Assembly (NCBI GenBank): GCA_024743015.1
Contig: JANSXJ010000081.1
Location: 1-12,386, forward strand
From: Hyphomonas sp.
Lineage (GTDB): Bacteria > Pseudomonadota > Alphaproteobacteria > Caulobacterales > Hyphomonadaceae
DNA: 12,386 nucleotides
Direction: 5' to 3'
This document shows, piece by piece, positions 1-5,292 of this stretch. Numbering within the stretch: position 1 is the first letter of the stretch; each line of letters opens with the position of its first letter. The translations under genes were made by a program, and so were the position numbers. The notes beneath the pieces were generated by a model. It did not search any database. It saw only the letters and a list, made by a program, of their open reading frames with translations, and was not told where the DNA came from.

Positions 1-185
1 GTCGGTTCCCTGAGCGCGCCATTGAAATGGCTGTTAAGCGCATGATGCCAAAAGAAAGCACGCTGGCCCGCAAGCAGTTTTCGAAACTGCGTGTCTATGC
101 CGGCGCAGAGCACCCGCACGAGGCCCAGGGCCCGGAAGCGGTCGACTTTGCTGCGATGAACACCAAGAACACGAAAGTCGCTTAA
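1..185 (+). CDS. rplM: 50S ribosomal protein L13, C-terminal part (5' end outside window)
   Basis: The window opens inside this gene. Reading codons from position 3 gives about 60 residues that end at a TAA at 183-185. The stretch [18 protein letters not shown], followed by [17 protein letters not shown], is the typical C-terminal signature of bacterial L13, a protein of the large ribosomal subunit that binds 23S rRNA early in assembly. The tail after this motif, ending NTKNTKVA, is a short lysine- and asparagine-containing extension. The gene is followed after only 3 bases by rpsI, the near-universal bacterial rplM-rpsI operon order, so the two are almost certainly co-transcribed and translationally coupled. 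The start and N-terminal domain cannot be seen. Confidence 0.96.
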   Translation, partial: RFPERAIEMAVKRMMPKESTLARKQFSKLRVYAGAEHPHEAQGPEAVDFAAMNTKNTKVA

Positions 186-188
186 AAG

Positions 189-677
189 ATGGCTGAAACT
201 GCACAATCTCTCGAAGACCTGAAAAACGTCACTGACGGCGAAGGCGCTGTCGAGCTGGCTCCGATCACGGCTGAGCCGAAGATCGACGAGCACGGACGTT
301 CCTATGGCACGGGTCGCCGCAAGTCTGCGACGGCACGGGTCTGGCTGAAACCGGGTTCTGGCAAAATCACCATTAACGGCAAGGACCAGGACGAGTATTT
401 CGCCCGCCCGGTTCTGCGTATGGTGCTTGAGCAGCCTCTCGTCGAAGCGGATCGTCGCACACAGTATGATGTGATCGCGACTGTCAAAGGCTCTGGCCTG
501 TCCGGTCAGGCTGGCGCGGTCCGTCACGGTATTGCGCGCGCGCTGGTCAATTACGAGCCAGAACTACGCCGCGTATTGAAGCCGTTTGGCTTCATGACGC
601 GAGATCCGCGTGTTGTTGAGCGTAAGAAGTATGGCCGCGCGAAAGCCCGCCGTAGCTTCCAGTTCTCCAAGCGCTAA
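189..677 (+). CDS. rpsI: 30S ribosomal protein S9
   Basis: This encodes 162 residues of ribosomal protein S9, which sits in the head of the small subunit and reaches towards the P-site tRNA with its C-terminal tail. The family core starts near residue 40 with [17 protein letters not shown] (residues 40-56). It ends in the basic tail [17 protein letters not shown], with the invariant SKR terminus. The roughly 38 residues before the core are acidic and have no counterpart in the 130-residue E. coli protein; such N-terminal extensions are common in alphaproteobacterial S9. The ATG lies 3 bases after the rplM stop with only a weak purine run (AAAAG) upstream, so translation probably relies on coupling to rplM. 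A terminator at 774-808 closes the operon. Confidence 0.97.
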   Translation: MAETAQSLEDLKNVTDGEGAVELAPITAEPKIDEHGRSYGTGRRKSATARVWLKPGSGKITINGKDQDEYFARPVLRMVLEQPLVEADRRTQYDVIATVKGSGLSGQAGAVRHGIARALVNYEPELRRVLKPFGFMTRDPRVVERKKYGRAKARRSFQFSKR

Positions 678-684
678 GCACAAG

Positions 685-774
685 TCCGACTGTCCCGGGC
701 TTGACCCGGGATCTCGTGCCACTTCTTGCGGACTTACAGGCACCAGACCCCGGATCAGGTCCGGGGCAATCGGA
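685..774. repeat. Composite palindromic repeat, copy 1
   Basis: A 90-base element lies between rpsI and its terminator. It holds two perfect 7-5-7 hairpins: TCCCGGG-cttga-CCCGGGA at 693-711 and CCCCGGA-tcagg-TCCGGGG at 748-766. The second is the reverse-complement orientation of the first and the gap is 36 bases. The outer ends also match as inverted repeats (TCCGACTG at 685-692, CAATCGGA at 767-774), and the inner flanks TCTCGTGCC and GGCACCAGA pair at 8 of 9 positions. The whole unit can therefore fold as a long hairpin or a branched structure. Two further copies are at 1902-1989 and 5002-5089. It resembles REP/BIME-type or MITE-like elements of alphaproteobacteria; no transposase gene is nearby. 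Confidence 0.85.
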
Positions 775-808
775 AAAAGAGTGGGGCGCTCCAGCGGGGC
801 GCCTTTTT
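774..808 (+). terminator. Rho-independent terminator of rplM-rpsI
   Basis: A stem GGCGC (785-789) pairs with GCGCC (799-803) around a 9-base loop and is followed directly by TTTTT (804-808). An A-run at 774-778 can pair with the T-run after a short bulge, lengthening the stem. It lies about 100 bases after the rpsI stop and 25 bases before argC, so it would end most ribosomal-operon transcripts and leave argC at a lower level or on its own promoter. The right end of repeat copy 1 touches the A-run. Confidence 0.75.
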
Positions 809-832
809 CGTATCTGGAACAAGGGTTTGGTC

Positions 833-1873
833 ATGAGTGTTGAGACAAAGCTGAAAGCCGCAGTGCTTGGGGCATCAGGGTATACGGGGGCAGAAACCGT
901 CCGACTTCTGGCCGGGCATCCGCGCGTCGACGCGATCGCGGCGACGGGGCACAGCCTCGCCGGGAAGCAGCTCTCGGAAATCTTCCCTCATCTTGCCGGG
1001 ACTGCAGACCTGCCTGTTGTCAAAGCCGAGGATGTAGACTGGTCGGATGTTGATGTGGCGTTTGGCTGTCTTCCGCATGGCACCAGCCAGGATCTTATCG
1101 AAACGCTGCCGGATCATGTCCGGGTCGTCGACCTGTCCGCAGATTATCGTCTGCGAGATGCTGATCTCTATGCCGAGACTTATGGCCGCGCCCACCTCAA
1201 CCCGGCGCGAACCGCGGCAGTGAAATATGGGCTGCCGGAATGGCGCGGCGCGGCGCTTTCAGGCGAAACGCTTGTTGCGTGTCCGGGCTGCTACCCAACG
1301 GCGAGCTTGCTGGCGCTGCTTCCGATCATTGAGGTCATTGATGCCGACAGTGTCATCATCGATGCAAAATCCGGCGTGTCTGGTGCCGGGCGCGGACTGA
1401 AAGAGGGCAACCTTTTCTCTGAGGCCGCCGAAGGTCTGCACGCTTATGGGGTTGGCACACATCGCCATGCTCCGGAAATCGAGCAGGAACTCAATCTGCA
1501 AGCCGGGCGCACCGACATTGGCGTCACCTTCACGCCGCACCTCATCCCGATGACGCGCGGTGAACTGGTCACCTGCCATGTCCGCGGCGATCTTGATCAG
1601 ATTCAGAGCGCGCTTGCCGCGAAATATGCGAACGCCCCTTTTGTTTCGGTCTTGCCGCTTGGATCACCCGCGCCCGACACGCGGCATGTTCGCGGGACCA
1701 ATAATTGCCGGATCGCCGTCTATCCCGACCGGGTCAAAGGCCGGGTTGTGGTTATCGCAGTCATCGACAATCTGGTCAAAGGTTCCAGCGGCCAGGCGAT
1801 CCAGAACCTGAACCTGATGATGGACTGGGACGAAACGCTCGGCCTGGCAGGATTGCAGGCGCTGTTTCCTTAG
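833..1873 (+). CDS. argC: N-acetyl-gamma-glutamyl-phosphate reductase
   Basis: This enzyme (346 residues) makes N-acetyl-L-glutamate 5-semialdehyde from N-acetylglutamyl phosphate with NADPH, the third step of arginine biosynthesis in the cytoplasm. The N-terminal dinucleotide-binding motif is VLGASGYTG (residues 11-19). The catalytic cysteine is in PGCYPT (C153), and the conserved histidine region is GTHRHAPEIEQE (208-219). The C-terminal GTNNCRIAVYPD and IDNLVKGSSGQAIQNLNLM segments are also family signatures, and the length is normal for the family. I chose the ATG at 833 because AAGGG precedes it by a good distance. The frame stays open upstream to 701, but that part would translate repeat copy 1 and the terminator. 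Repeat copy 2 follows the stop. Confidence 0.95.
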   Translation: MSVETKLKAAVLGASGYTGAETVRLLAGHPRVDAIAATGHSLAGKQLSEIFPHLAGTADLPVVKAEDVDWSDVDVAFGCLPHGTSQDLIETLPDHVRVVDLSADYRLRDADLYAETYGRAHLNPARTAAVKYGLPEWRGAALSGETLVACPGCYPTASLLALLPIIEVIDADSVIIDAKSGVSGAGRGLKEGNLFSEAAEGLHAYGVGTHRHAPEIEQELNLQAGRTDIGVTFTPHLIPMTRGELVTCHVRGDLDQIQSALAAKYANAPFVSVLPLGSPAPDTRHVRGTNNCRIAVYPDRVKGRVVVIAVIDNLVKGSSGQAIQNLNLMMDWDETLGLAGLQALFP

Positions 1874-1901
1874 GGAGCGTTCTGAGAGAGAGTTCACCCG
1901 A

Positions 1902-1989
1902 TCCGCCCATCCCGGACTTGATCCGGGATCTCGTCCCAAAAGACCGGAAGTGCTGAGAGAGGTCCCGGGTCGGGCCCGGGACGGTCGGA
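1902..1989. repeat. Composite palindromic repeat, copy 2
   Basis: An 88-base element fills most of the gap between the convergent argC and VOC-lipoprotein genes. Hairpin one is TCCCGGA-cttga-TCCGGGA (1910-1928). Hairpin two is TCCCGGG-tcggg-CCCGGGA (1963-1981), again in opposite orientation and 34 bases away. The ends are TCCGCCCA (1902-1909) and CGGTCGGA (1982-1989). No separate T-tailed terminator is visible here, so the element may also serve as a 3' barrier or transcription-end structure for both genes; that role is an inference. Confidence 0.85.
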
Positions 1990-1996
1990 AGAGTGC

Positions 1997-2536
1997 TTAA
2001 TCCGCGAGCACCTCATACAGCACAATCAAATGCCCGTCGAAGTCGACAAAAGCCTGCTCGACAAAATCGAAATCGACACCGCCTGCGATTTTGGGCTCTG
2101 TTGTCGTCAGGCCGAGGGCTTCGATTTGCTCGAACTTGCCGGCGAGGTCTGTAACGCCGATCACCACGGCACTCATATGCGGCGCGGCTGACGGGCGCGG
2201 AAGCTCGATCGTGGCAAGTTCTGTAAGGGCAAGGACGCGCTGCTCACCGGGTTCATGCAGGGTTGCACCGCGGATTTGCGCCCCTTCCGGGATCTTGAAC
2301 ACCGGATAGGAGTAGGACTCCGCCGACGAGGTGGACACGTCCGACGCGGTCAGGCCGAGAATGTCACGATAGATGGTCAGCGCGCGTTCAATATCTGACA
2401 CGACCAGGTTCGGGCGCTTGACGTGCGGGTATTCAATCACGGGTGTGGCGGACGTCTCAGCGCTTTGGGTAACGGTCGCGCAAGCCCCCGTCCCAAGCAA
2501 GAGCATGGCGGCAAAACCGGATTTCAAATAGCGCAT
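1997..2536 (-). CDS. VOC-family (glyoxalase-fold) putative lipoprotein
   Basis: This is a 179-residue protein with an N-terminal export signal (MRYLKSGFAAMLLLGTGACA). C19 is a possible lipidation site, although the -3 residue is Thr rather than the usual Leu, so lipidation is likely but not certain. From about residue 34 the pattern HVKRPNLVVSDIERALTIYRDILGL is the first beta-alpha-beta unit of the vicinal oxygen chelate fold. HMSAVVIGVTDLAGKFEQIEALGL and AFVDFDGHLIVLYEVL form the second unit. Candidate metal ligands include the His of PHMSAVV and the Glu of LYEVL. The reaction is unknown. The ATG at 2536 has a strong GGAGGG eight bases upstream; a TTG at 2587 in the same frame has no such site. 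The gene lies 54 bases after the glycosyltransferase gene on the same strand, so it may be an operon end or have its own promoter. Confidence 0.8.
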   Translation of the reverse strand: MRYLKSGFAAMLLLGTGACATVTQSAETSATPVIEYPHVKRPNLVVSDIERALTIYRDILGLTASDVSTSSAESYSYPVFKIPEGAQIRGATLHEPGEQRVLALTELATIELPRPSAAPHMSAVVIGVTDLAGKFEQIEALGLTTTEPKIAGGVDFDFVEQAFVDFDGHLIVLYEVLAD

Positions 2537-2575
2537 GATGTGACCCTCCATTTCTGGCAGGATCACACGGAAAAT

Positions 2576-2587
2576 TTGTCCGGACAA
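2576..2587. promoter_or_regulatory. Perfect 12-base palindrome upstream of the VOC lipoprotein gene
   Basis: TTGTCCGGACAA is a perfect inverted repeat in AT-rich flanks, 40 bases before the ATG at 2536. It lies in the 54-base gap between the glycosyltransferase stop and the VOC lipoprotein start, where an operator for a dimeric regulator would be expected. No clear -35/-10 pair could be assigned, and it could be a chance palindrome. Confidence 0.3.
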
Positions 2588-2590
2588 GTT

Positions 2591-3214
2591 TTAATTTCGG
2601 GATCGCCTTCCGGGCCGCGCCTTGGTCCAGGCGCGCCAGTCGTCCGCATCGTCAATATCGATCAGAACGGGGAGTTCGGCCACGCGAGCGTCGTTCGGGA
2701 GATTGGCTCTAACGTCGGCCATGGCGTGCGGGCCCGACCATCTGACGTTTCCAAAAGGGGAGGTGGCGCGCGCCCGCTGGGACAGTCCGAACAACCAGAA
2801 GCCGCCATCGCTTGCCGGTCCGAACACAGCGTCATTCGTGCTGAGCGCTCTGACCGCACGGCGCAGCAGAGCCGGCGAGAGATCAGGTGCGTCTGCTCCG
2901 ATAAACAGGACCGGCCCAGGCGGCGTTTCCAACAGGCCTTTTTCGAGGCGCTGGGTCAGGTCGCCGCGGCCTTGAGACTTGCGGCTAAGATGTGCGGGCC
3001 AGATCCCGCCCAGGCTTTCGCCGAGCGCGCTGTCTGGGGCCGTGTAGAGAATGGGGATCCAGGGACCGGCCATGGCTGCGCGCATGGTTCTCGACAGTGT
3101 CATCATGGCGATCCGGCGCGCCTGCGTCGCAGATCCGAGACTTCGCGCCAGCCGGGTCTTGGCCAGCCCCATGTGCGGGGGTTTGGCATAGATCAACAGA
3201 TGGGCGCGGGGCAT
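2591..3214 (-). CDS. TIGR04282 / DUF2064-like glycosyltransferase (GT-A fold)
   Basis: This is a 207-residue nucleotidyl/glycosyltransferase-like protein. The N-terminal LLIYAKPPHMGLAKTRLA (residues 6-23) matches the family's KxPxxGxxKTRL signature. QGRGDLTQRL (81-90), FIGADAPDLS (104-113) and FGPASDGGFWLFG (131-143) follow in the usual order. The family is related to CofC/MobA-type GT-A enzymes and has been named for its frequent place beside TIGR04283 glycosyltransferases in arsenosugar clusters. Substrate and product here are unknown. The ATG overlaps the stop of the DUF2283-like gene by one base (TGATG), which indicates translational coupling. With the TIGR04283-like gene two positions upstream, this completes the usual pair of families, but no arsenic-methylation or radical-SAM gene is in the window. 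Confidence 0.85.
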   Translation of the reverse strand: MPRAHLLIYAKPPHMGLAKTRLARSLGSATQARRIAMMTLSRTMRAAMAGPWIPILYTAPDSALGESLGGIWPAHLSRKSQGRGDLTQRLEKGLLETPPGPVLFIGADAPDLSPALLRRAVRALSTNDAVFGPASDGGFWLFGLSQRARATSPFGNVRWSGPHAMADVRANLPNDARVAELPVLIDIDDADDWRAWTKARPGRRSRN

Positions 3215-3411
3215 CAGCGCACAATCTCGATCCCGATCACGCGGTTCCTGTCGTCCACATCGAGGATGATCTGCAAACCGCGCAGGCTCTCATCGAGCGC
3301 GAAGACATCGATTGAGCGGGCGACACAACCCGGTGTACCTGCTCCGGGGTGATCCGGAAGGTAGACATAACCTGCTTCCAATTCCTCGTCCCAGTTAGCA
3401 TCCAGCGACAT
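3214..3411 (-). CDS. Small DUF2283-like protein
   Basis: This is a 65-residue acidic soluble protein. The order of an N-terminal tyrosine strand (AGYVYLPDH), a middle region with VARSIDVFALDE, and a closing ILDVDDRNRVIGIEIV resembles DUF2283 proteins, whose hallmark is a C-terminal strand of the form D.DG.vvGIEil. The function of that family is not known to me. The start at 3411 is set by GAGGG seven bases upstream (spacer TGCGCT). The open frame extends further upstream, but that part overlaps the end of the glycosyltransferase gene. The gene lies 22 bases after that gene's stop and overlaps the next start by one base, so it sits in the middle of the operon between two glycosyltransferases. 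A regulatory or partner role for them is only a guess. Confidence 0.75.
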   Translation of the reverse strand: MSLDANWDEELEAGYVYLPDHPGAGTPGCVARSIDVFALDESLRGLQIILDVDDRNRVIGIEIVR

Positions 3412-3433
3412 AGCGCACCCTCGAATCGAGCCT

Positions 3434-4120
3434 TTAAGAGTAGGACTTTGCCAATTTTTCCGGACTTGCGCCAAGAAAATATCTCGTGACCAGGATGGCG
3501 TTGCGCCAGGATCGCTTGCGCCAGCCATCACGATCATATTTGGAGGCATCCGTGCGCGCCTCAGCCGAGAGGATTGTCAGGCGTGTCTTGCCAATGGCAC
3601 GGACGATTTCCACGTCTTCCAGGAAAGGCGCGTTTGGGTAGCCGCCAACTTCGTCATACAATTTGCGCGAGATCAGCAAACCTTGATCGCCATAGGGGAG
3701 GCCGAGGGTACGGGCGCGCCAGTTTGCCCGCCGGGCGACAGTTTTCGCCATCGGATGATCGGATCGATAGGCGAGCGTAAAGGCGGCGGCTTTGCCCTTG
3801 CGTTCGGCGATGTGGCTCTTGACCCGCTCGGCCCAATCTCGAGAGAGGGCTGTATCGGCGTGAAGAAAGAGCAGCCAGTCGCCGCGGGCCTGCTCGAAGC
3901 CGTGGCGTAGCTGCGCCGCGCGGCCTTTTTCCGGGGCAGAGATCACGGTCGCGCCTGCGCCTTCGGCCATGCGGCGGGTCTGGTCGTCGCTGCCACCATC
4001 GACCAGGATGACTTCACGAATGAGCCCGGTCTCGAGGCCAGGCATCAGCGAGGACAGGCAGAGCGGGAGGACGTCCTCAGCATTGTAAGCCGGGATGATG
4101 ATGGAAAGCGGGGCGGGCAT
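3434..4120 (-). CDS. TIGR04283-like family 2 glycosyltransferase
   Basis: This is a 228-residue inverting GT-A glycosyltransferase without membrane helices. The nucleotide-binding opening is LSIIIPAYNAED (residues 5-16), with the acidic pocket ILVDGGSDD (38-46). The DxD-like motif is FLHADT (85-90, D89), and PYGDQGLLISRKLYDEVGGYP (142-162) precedes the catalytic-region FLEDVEIV (166-173). The length and the GDQG and FLED motifs match TIGR04283, a family named for arsenosugar biosynthesis but also found outside such clusters. The ATG at 4120 follows the stop of the small membrane-protein gene after one base (TAAC-ATG), so I prefer it over upstream in-frame codons that lie inside that gene. The acceptor is unknown; co-occurrence with the TIGR04282-like enzyme suggests a shared pathway. 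Confidence 0.87.
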   Translation of the reverse strand: MPAPLSIIIPAYNAEDVLPLCLSSLMPGLETGLIREVILVDGGSDDQTRRMAEGAGATVISAPEKGRAAQLRHGFEQARGDWLLFLHADTALSRDWAERVKSHIAERKGKAAAFTLAYRSDHPMAKTVARRANWRARTLGLPYGDQGLLISRKLYDEVGGYPNAPFLEDVEIVRAIGKTRLTILSAEARTDASKYDRDGWRKRSWRNAILVTRYFLGASPEKLAKSYS

Positions 4121-4121
4121 G

Positions 4122-4355
4122 TTACCAACTCGACGGCGAAAAGAGCGCAAAAACATCGAGCAATCGATTGCGCGTAAATGGGATGGCGGCACCAAGCACG
4201 CCGGAGGCTAATCCCACACTTCCGGTCCACCAGAGAATGCCTTCTCCGGAAAGCTCGGGCCACAGGAGCGACGAGAGGAGACCTATAATCAAGCCTATGA
4301 TTCCGTACAAAAAGAACGCGATCACGATCTTCAGCACCAGACCCAGCGTTCTCAA
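4122..4355 (-). CDS. Small two-helix membrane protein, function unknown
   Basis: This is a 77-residue hydrophobic protein that I do not recognise. Two membrane segments are predicted by eye at about residues 5-32 (rich in Leu, Ile and Gly) and 39-60. A short WPELSGEG loop lies between them and a polar tail, TRNRLLDVFALFSPSSW, follows. The proposed start is TTG at 4355. It overlaps the uracil-DNA glycosylase stop as TTGA, and GAGGT lies directly upstream, so coupling is likely. A GTG at residue 7 is an alternative start. The stop lies one base before the glycosyltransferase ATG. This tight packing between two recognised genes is the main argument that it is real. It may anchor the downstream glycosyltransferase at the membrane, but this is a guess. 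Confidence 0.65.
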   Translation of the reverse strand: MRTLGLVLKIVIAFFLYGIIGLIIGLLSSLLWPELSGEGILWWTGSVGLASGVLGAAIPFTRNRLLDVFALFSPSSW

Positions 4356-5197
4356 ACCTCGACCCCCATCTCATTCAAGCGCGCCTGCACCAGCAACAGA
4401 TCGCGCCAGGCGCGGCTCTTGTCCTGCGGACGGCGCAGCAAATAGGCGGGGTGGAACATGGGCACCAGTGGCACTTCTGTTCCCGCTGGCGTCTTAAATG
4501 GCCGTTCTGAACCGCGCAGACGCATGATGCCGGTCTTGGTGTCCAGCAGAGATTTCGCGGCCACGCCGCCAGTTGCGATGATGATCTTTGGTTGAGCCAA
4601 ATCGACCATCCGGTCGACGAAAGGTCGACAGACGGCGAGCTCATCGGCTTCCGGATTGCGATTGCCCGGGGGACGCCAGTAATTGACATTTGAGATAAAC
4701 GTATTGGTCTTGCGATCGAGCTGAATGGCCGCGAGCATCTTGTCGAGCAGCTGCCCGGCTTTGCCAACAAAGGGCAGGCCGATCCGGTCTTCCTGACCGC
4801 CCGGCCCCTCGCCGAGCACCATGACCGGTGCGTTGAGCGTTCCGTCATAAACGACCGTCTTGTCGCAAAGCTGCTTGAGCGGGCAGCCTTCGAAACTTTT
4901 AATCGCTGCTTTCAGGGCCTCCAGCGTGTCTGCGCCCGCGGCGAGTGATTCGGCTTCGGCGACCCAGTCGGTCAGCGTTTTGTTTTCGCCGCGCCTTCGT
5001 TTCCGTTCTCCCCGGACTTGATCCGGGGCCTCTTGCGTAGCTTCCGGCGCGTGTGGCGGGACGTCCCGGGGCAAGCCCGGGACAACGGATTTCGCCCTCA
5101 TAGCGGCGTCGATTTCACCCTGGTCTACCTGCACGCCCATCTCTTCCCACCACTCGGTGAGTGCCTTTAACGCTGCGGCAGAGGCATTTTGGGGCAT
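4352..5197 (-). CDS. Uracil-DNA glycosylase, family 4-like, with repeat-derived linker
   Basis: This is a 281-residue DNA repair enzyme that would remove uracil from DNA. The active-site motif GEGPGGQEDRIGLPFVG is at residues 129-145, followed by KAGQLLDKML. The second motif is FHPAYLLRRP (248-257). RPPGNRNPE (175-183) is also a family 4 hallmark. Of the four cysteines that bind the 4Fe-4S cluster in classical family 4 enzymes, only C105 (GCPL) and C190 (VCRPF) are in the expected places. The first position is F102, and the KCRPPGN position is W174. C111 is an extra cysteine. Residues 1-33 (LTEWWEEMGV) form the usual N-terminal helix. Residues 37-65 are low-complexity linker encoded largely by repeat copy 3. 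The ATG at 5197 has AAGG upstream; the frame is open further, but that would overlap the divergent ETF-QO gene. Confidence 0.9.
   Translation of the reverse strand: MPQNASAAALKALTEWWEEMGVQVDQGEIDAAMRAKSVVPGLPRDVPPHAPEATQEAPDQVRGERKRRRGENKTLTDWVAEAESLAAGADTLEALKAAIKSFEGCPLKQLCDKTVVYDGTLNAPVMVLGEGPGGQEDRIGLPFVGKAGQLLDKMLAAIQLDRKTNTFISNVNYWRPPGNRNPEADELAVCRPFVDRMVDLAQPKIIIATGGVAAKSLLDTKTGIMRLRGSERPFKTPAGTEVPLVPMFHPAYLLRRPQDKSRAWRDLLLVQARLNEMGVEV
5002..5089. repeat. Composite palindromic repeat, copy 3, inside the glycosylase gene
   Basis: An 88-base copy lies inside the uracil-DNA glycosylase coding region. Hairpins are CCCCGGA-cttga-TCCGGGG (5010-5028) and TCCCGGG-gcaag-CCCGGGA (5064-5082), in opposite orientation and 35 bases apart. 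The ends are TCCGTTCT (5002-5009) and CAACGGA (5083-5089). On the minus strand the two hairpins encode VPGLPRD (residues 39-45) and APDQVRG (57-63) without breaking the frame. The copy falls between the N-terminal helix and the catalytic domain, where a linker can vary in length. Confidence 0.85.
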
Positions 5198-5240
5198 TGT
5201 GACCTTGTAAACTTTGGCTAAAGAGGTGGGCGAATAGTGG

Positions 5241-5246
5241 ATTATA
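5241..5246 (-). promoter_or_regulatory. Candidate -10 box for the uracil-DNA glycosylase operon
   Basis: On the minus strand this reads TATAAT, about 44 bases before the glycosylase start, in the 95-base gap between the divergent glycosylase and ETF-QO genes. A convincing -35 box at 16-18 bases is not visible, so the call rests on the -10 match and the position alone. Confidence 0.3.
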
Positions 5247-5292
5247 CCTAATTGGCGCGCAAGTCGTGCTGCCAGCTTTTGGGAGAGAAATG

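Noticed and set aside
701..832. N-terminal extension of ArgC by 44 residues
   Set aside because: It would translate repeat copy 1 and the terminator, has no family similarity, and the ATG at 833 has a proper ribosome binding site and gives a normal family length.
2423..3352. Open frame of 309 codons on the plus strand across the VOC and TIGR04282-like genes
   Set aside because: It runs antisense to two genes and the intergenic gap, and its product is a low-complexity Arg/Gly-rich sequence typical of a shadow frame.
2591..4120. Calling the glycosyltransferase operon an arsenosugar cluster
   Set aside because: The family names suggest it, but no arsenic methyltransferase, radical-SAM or arsenic-resistance gene is in the window, and both families also occur without them.
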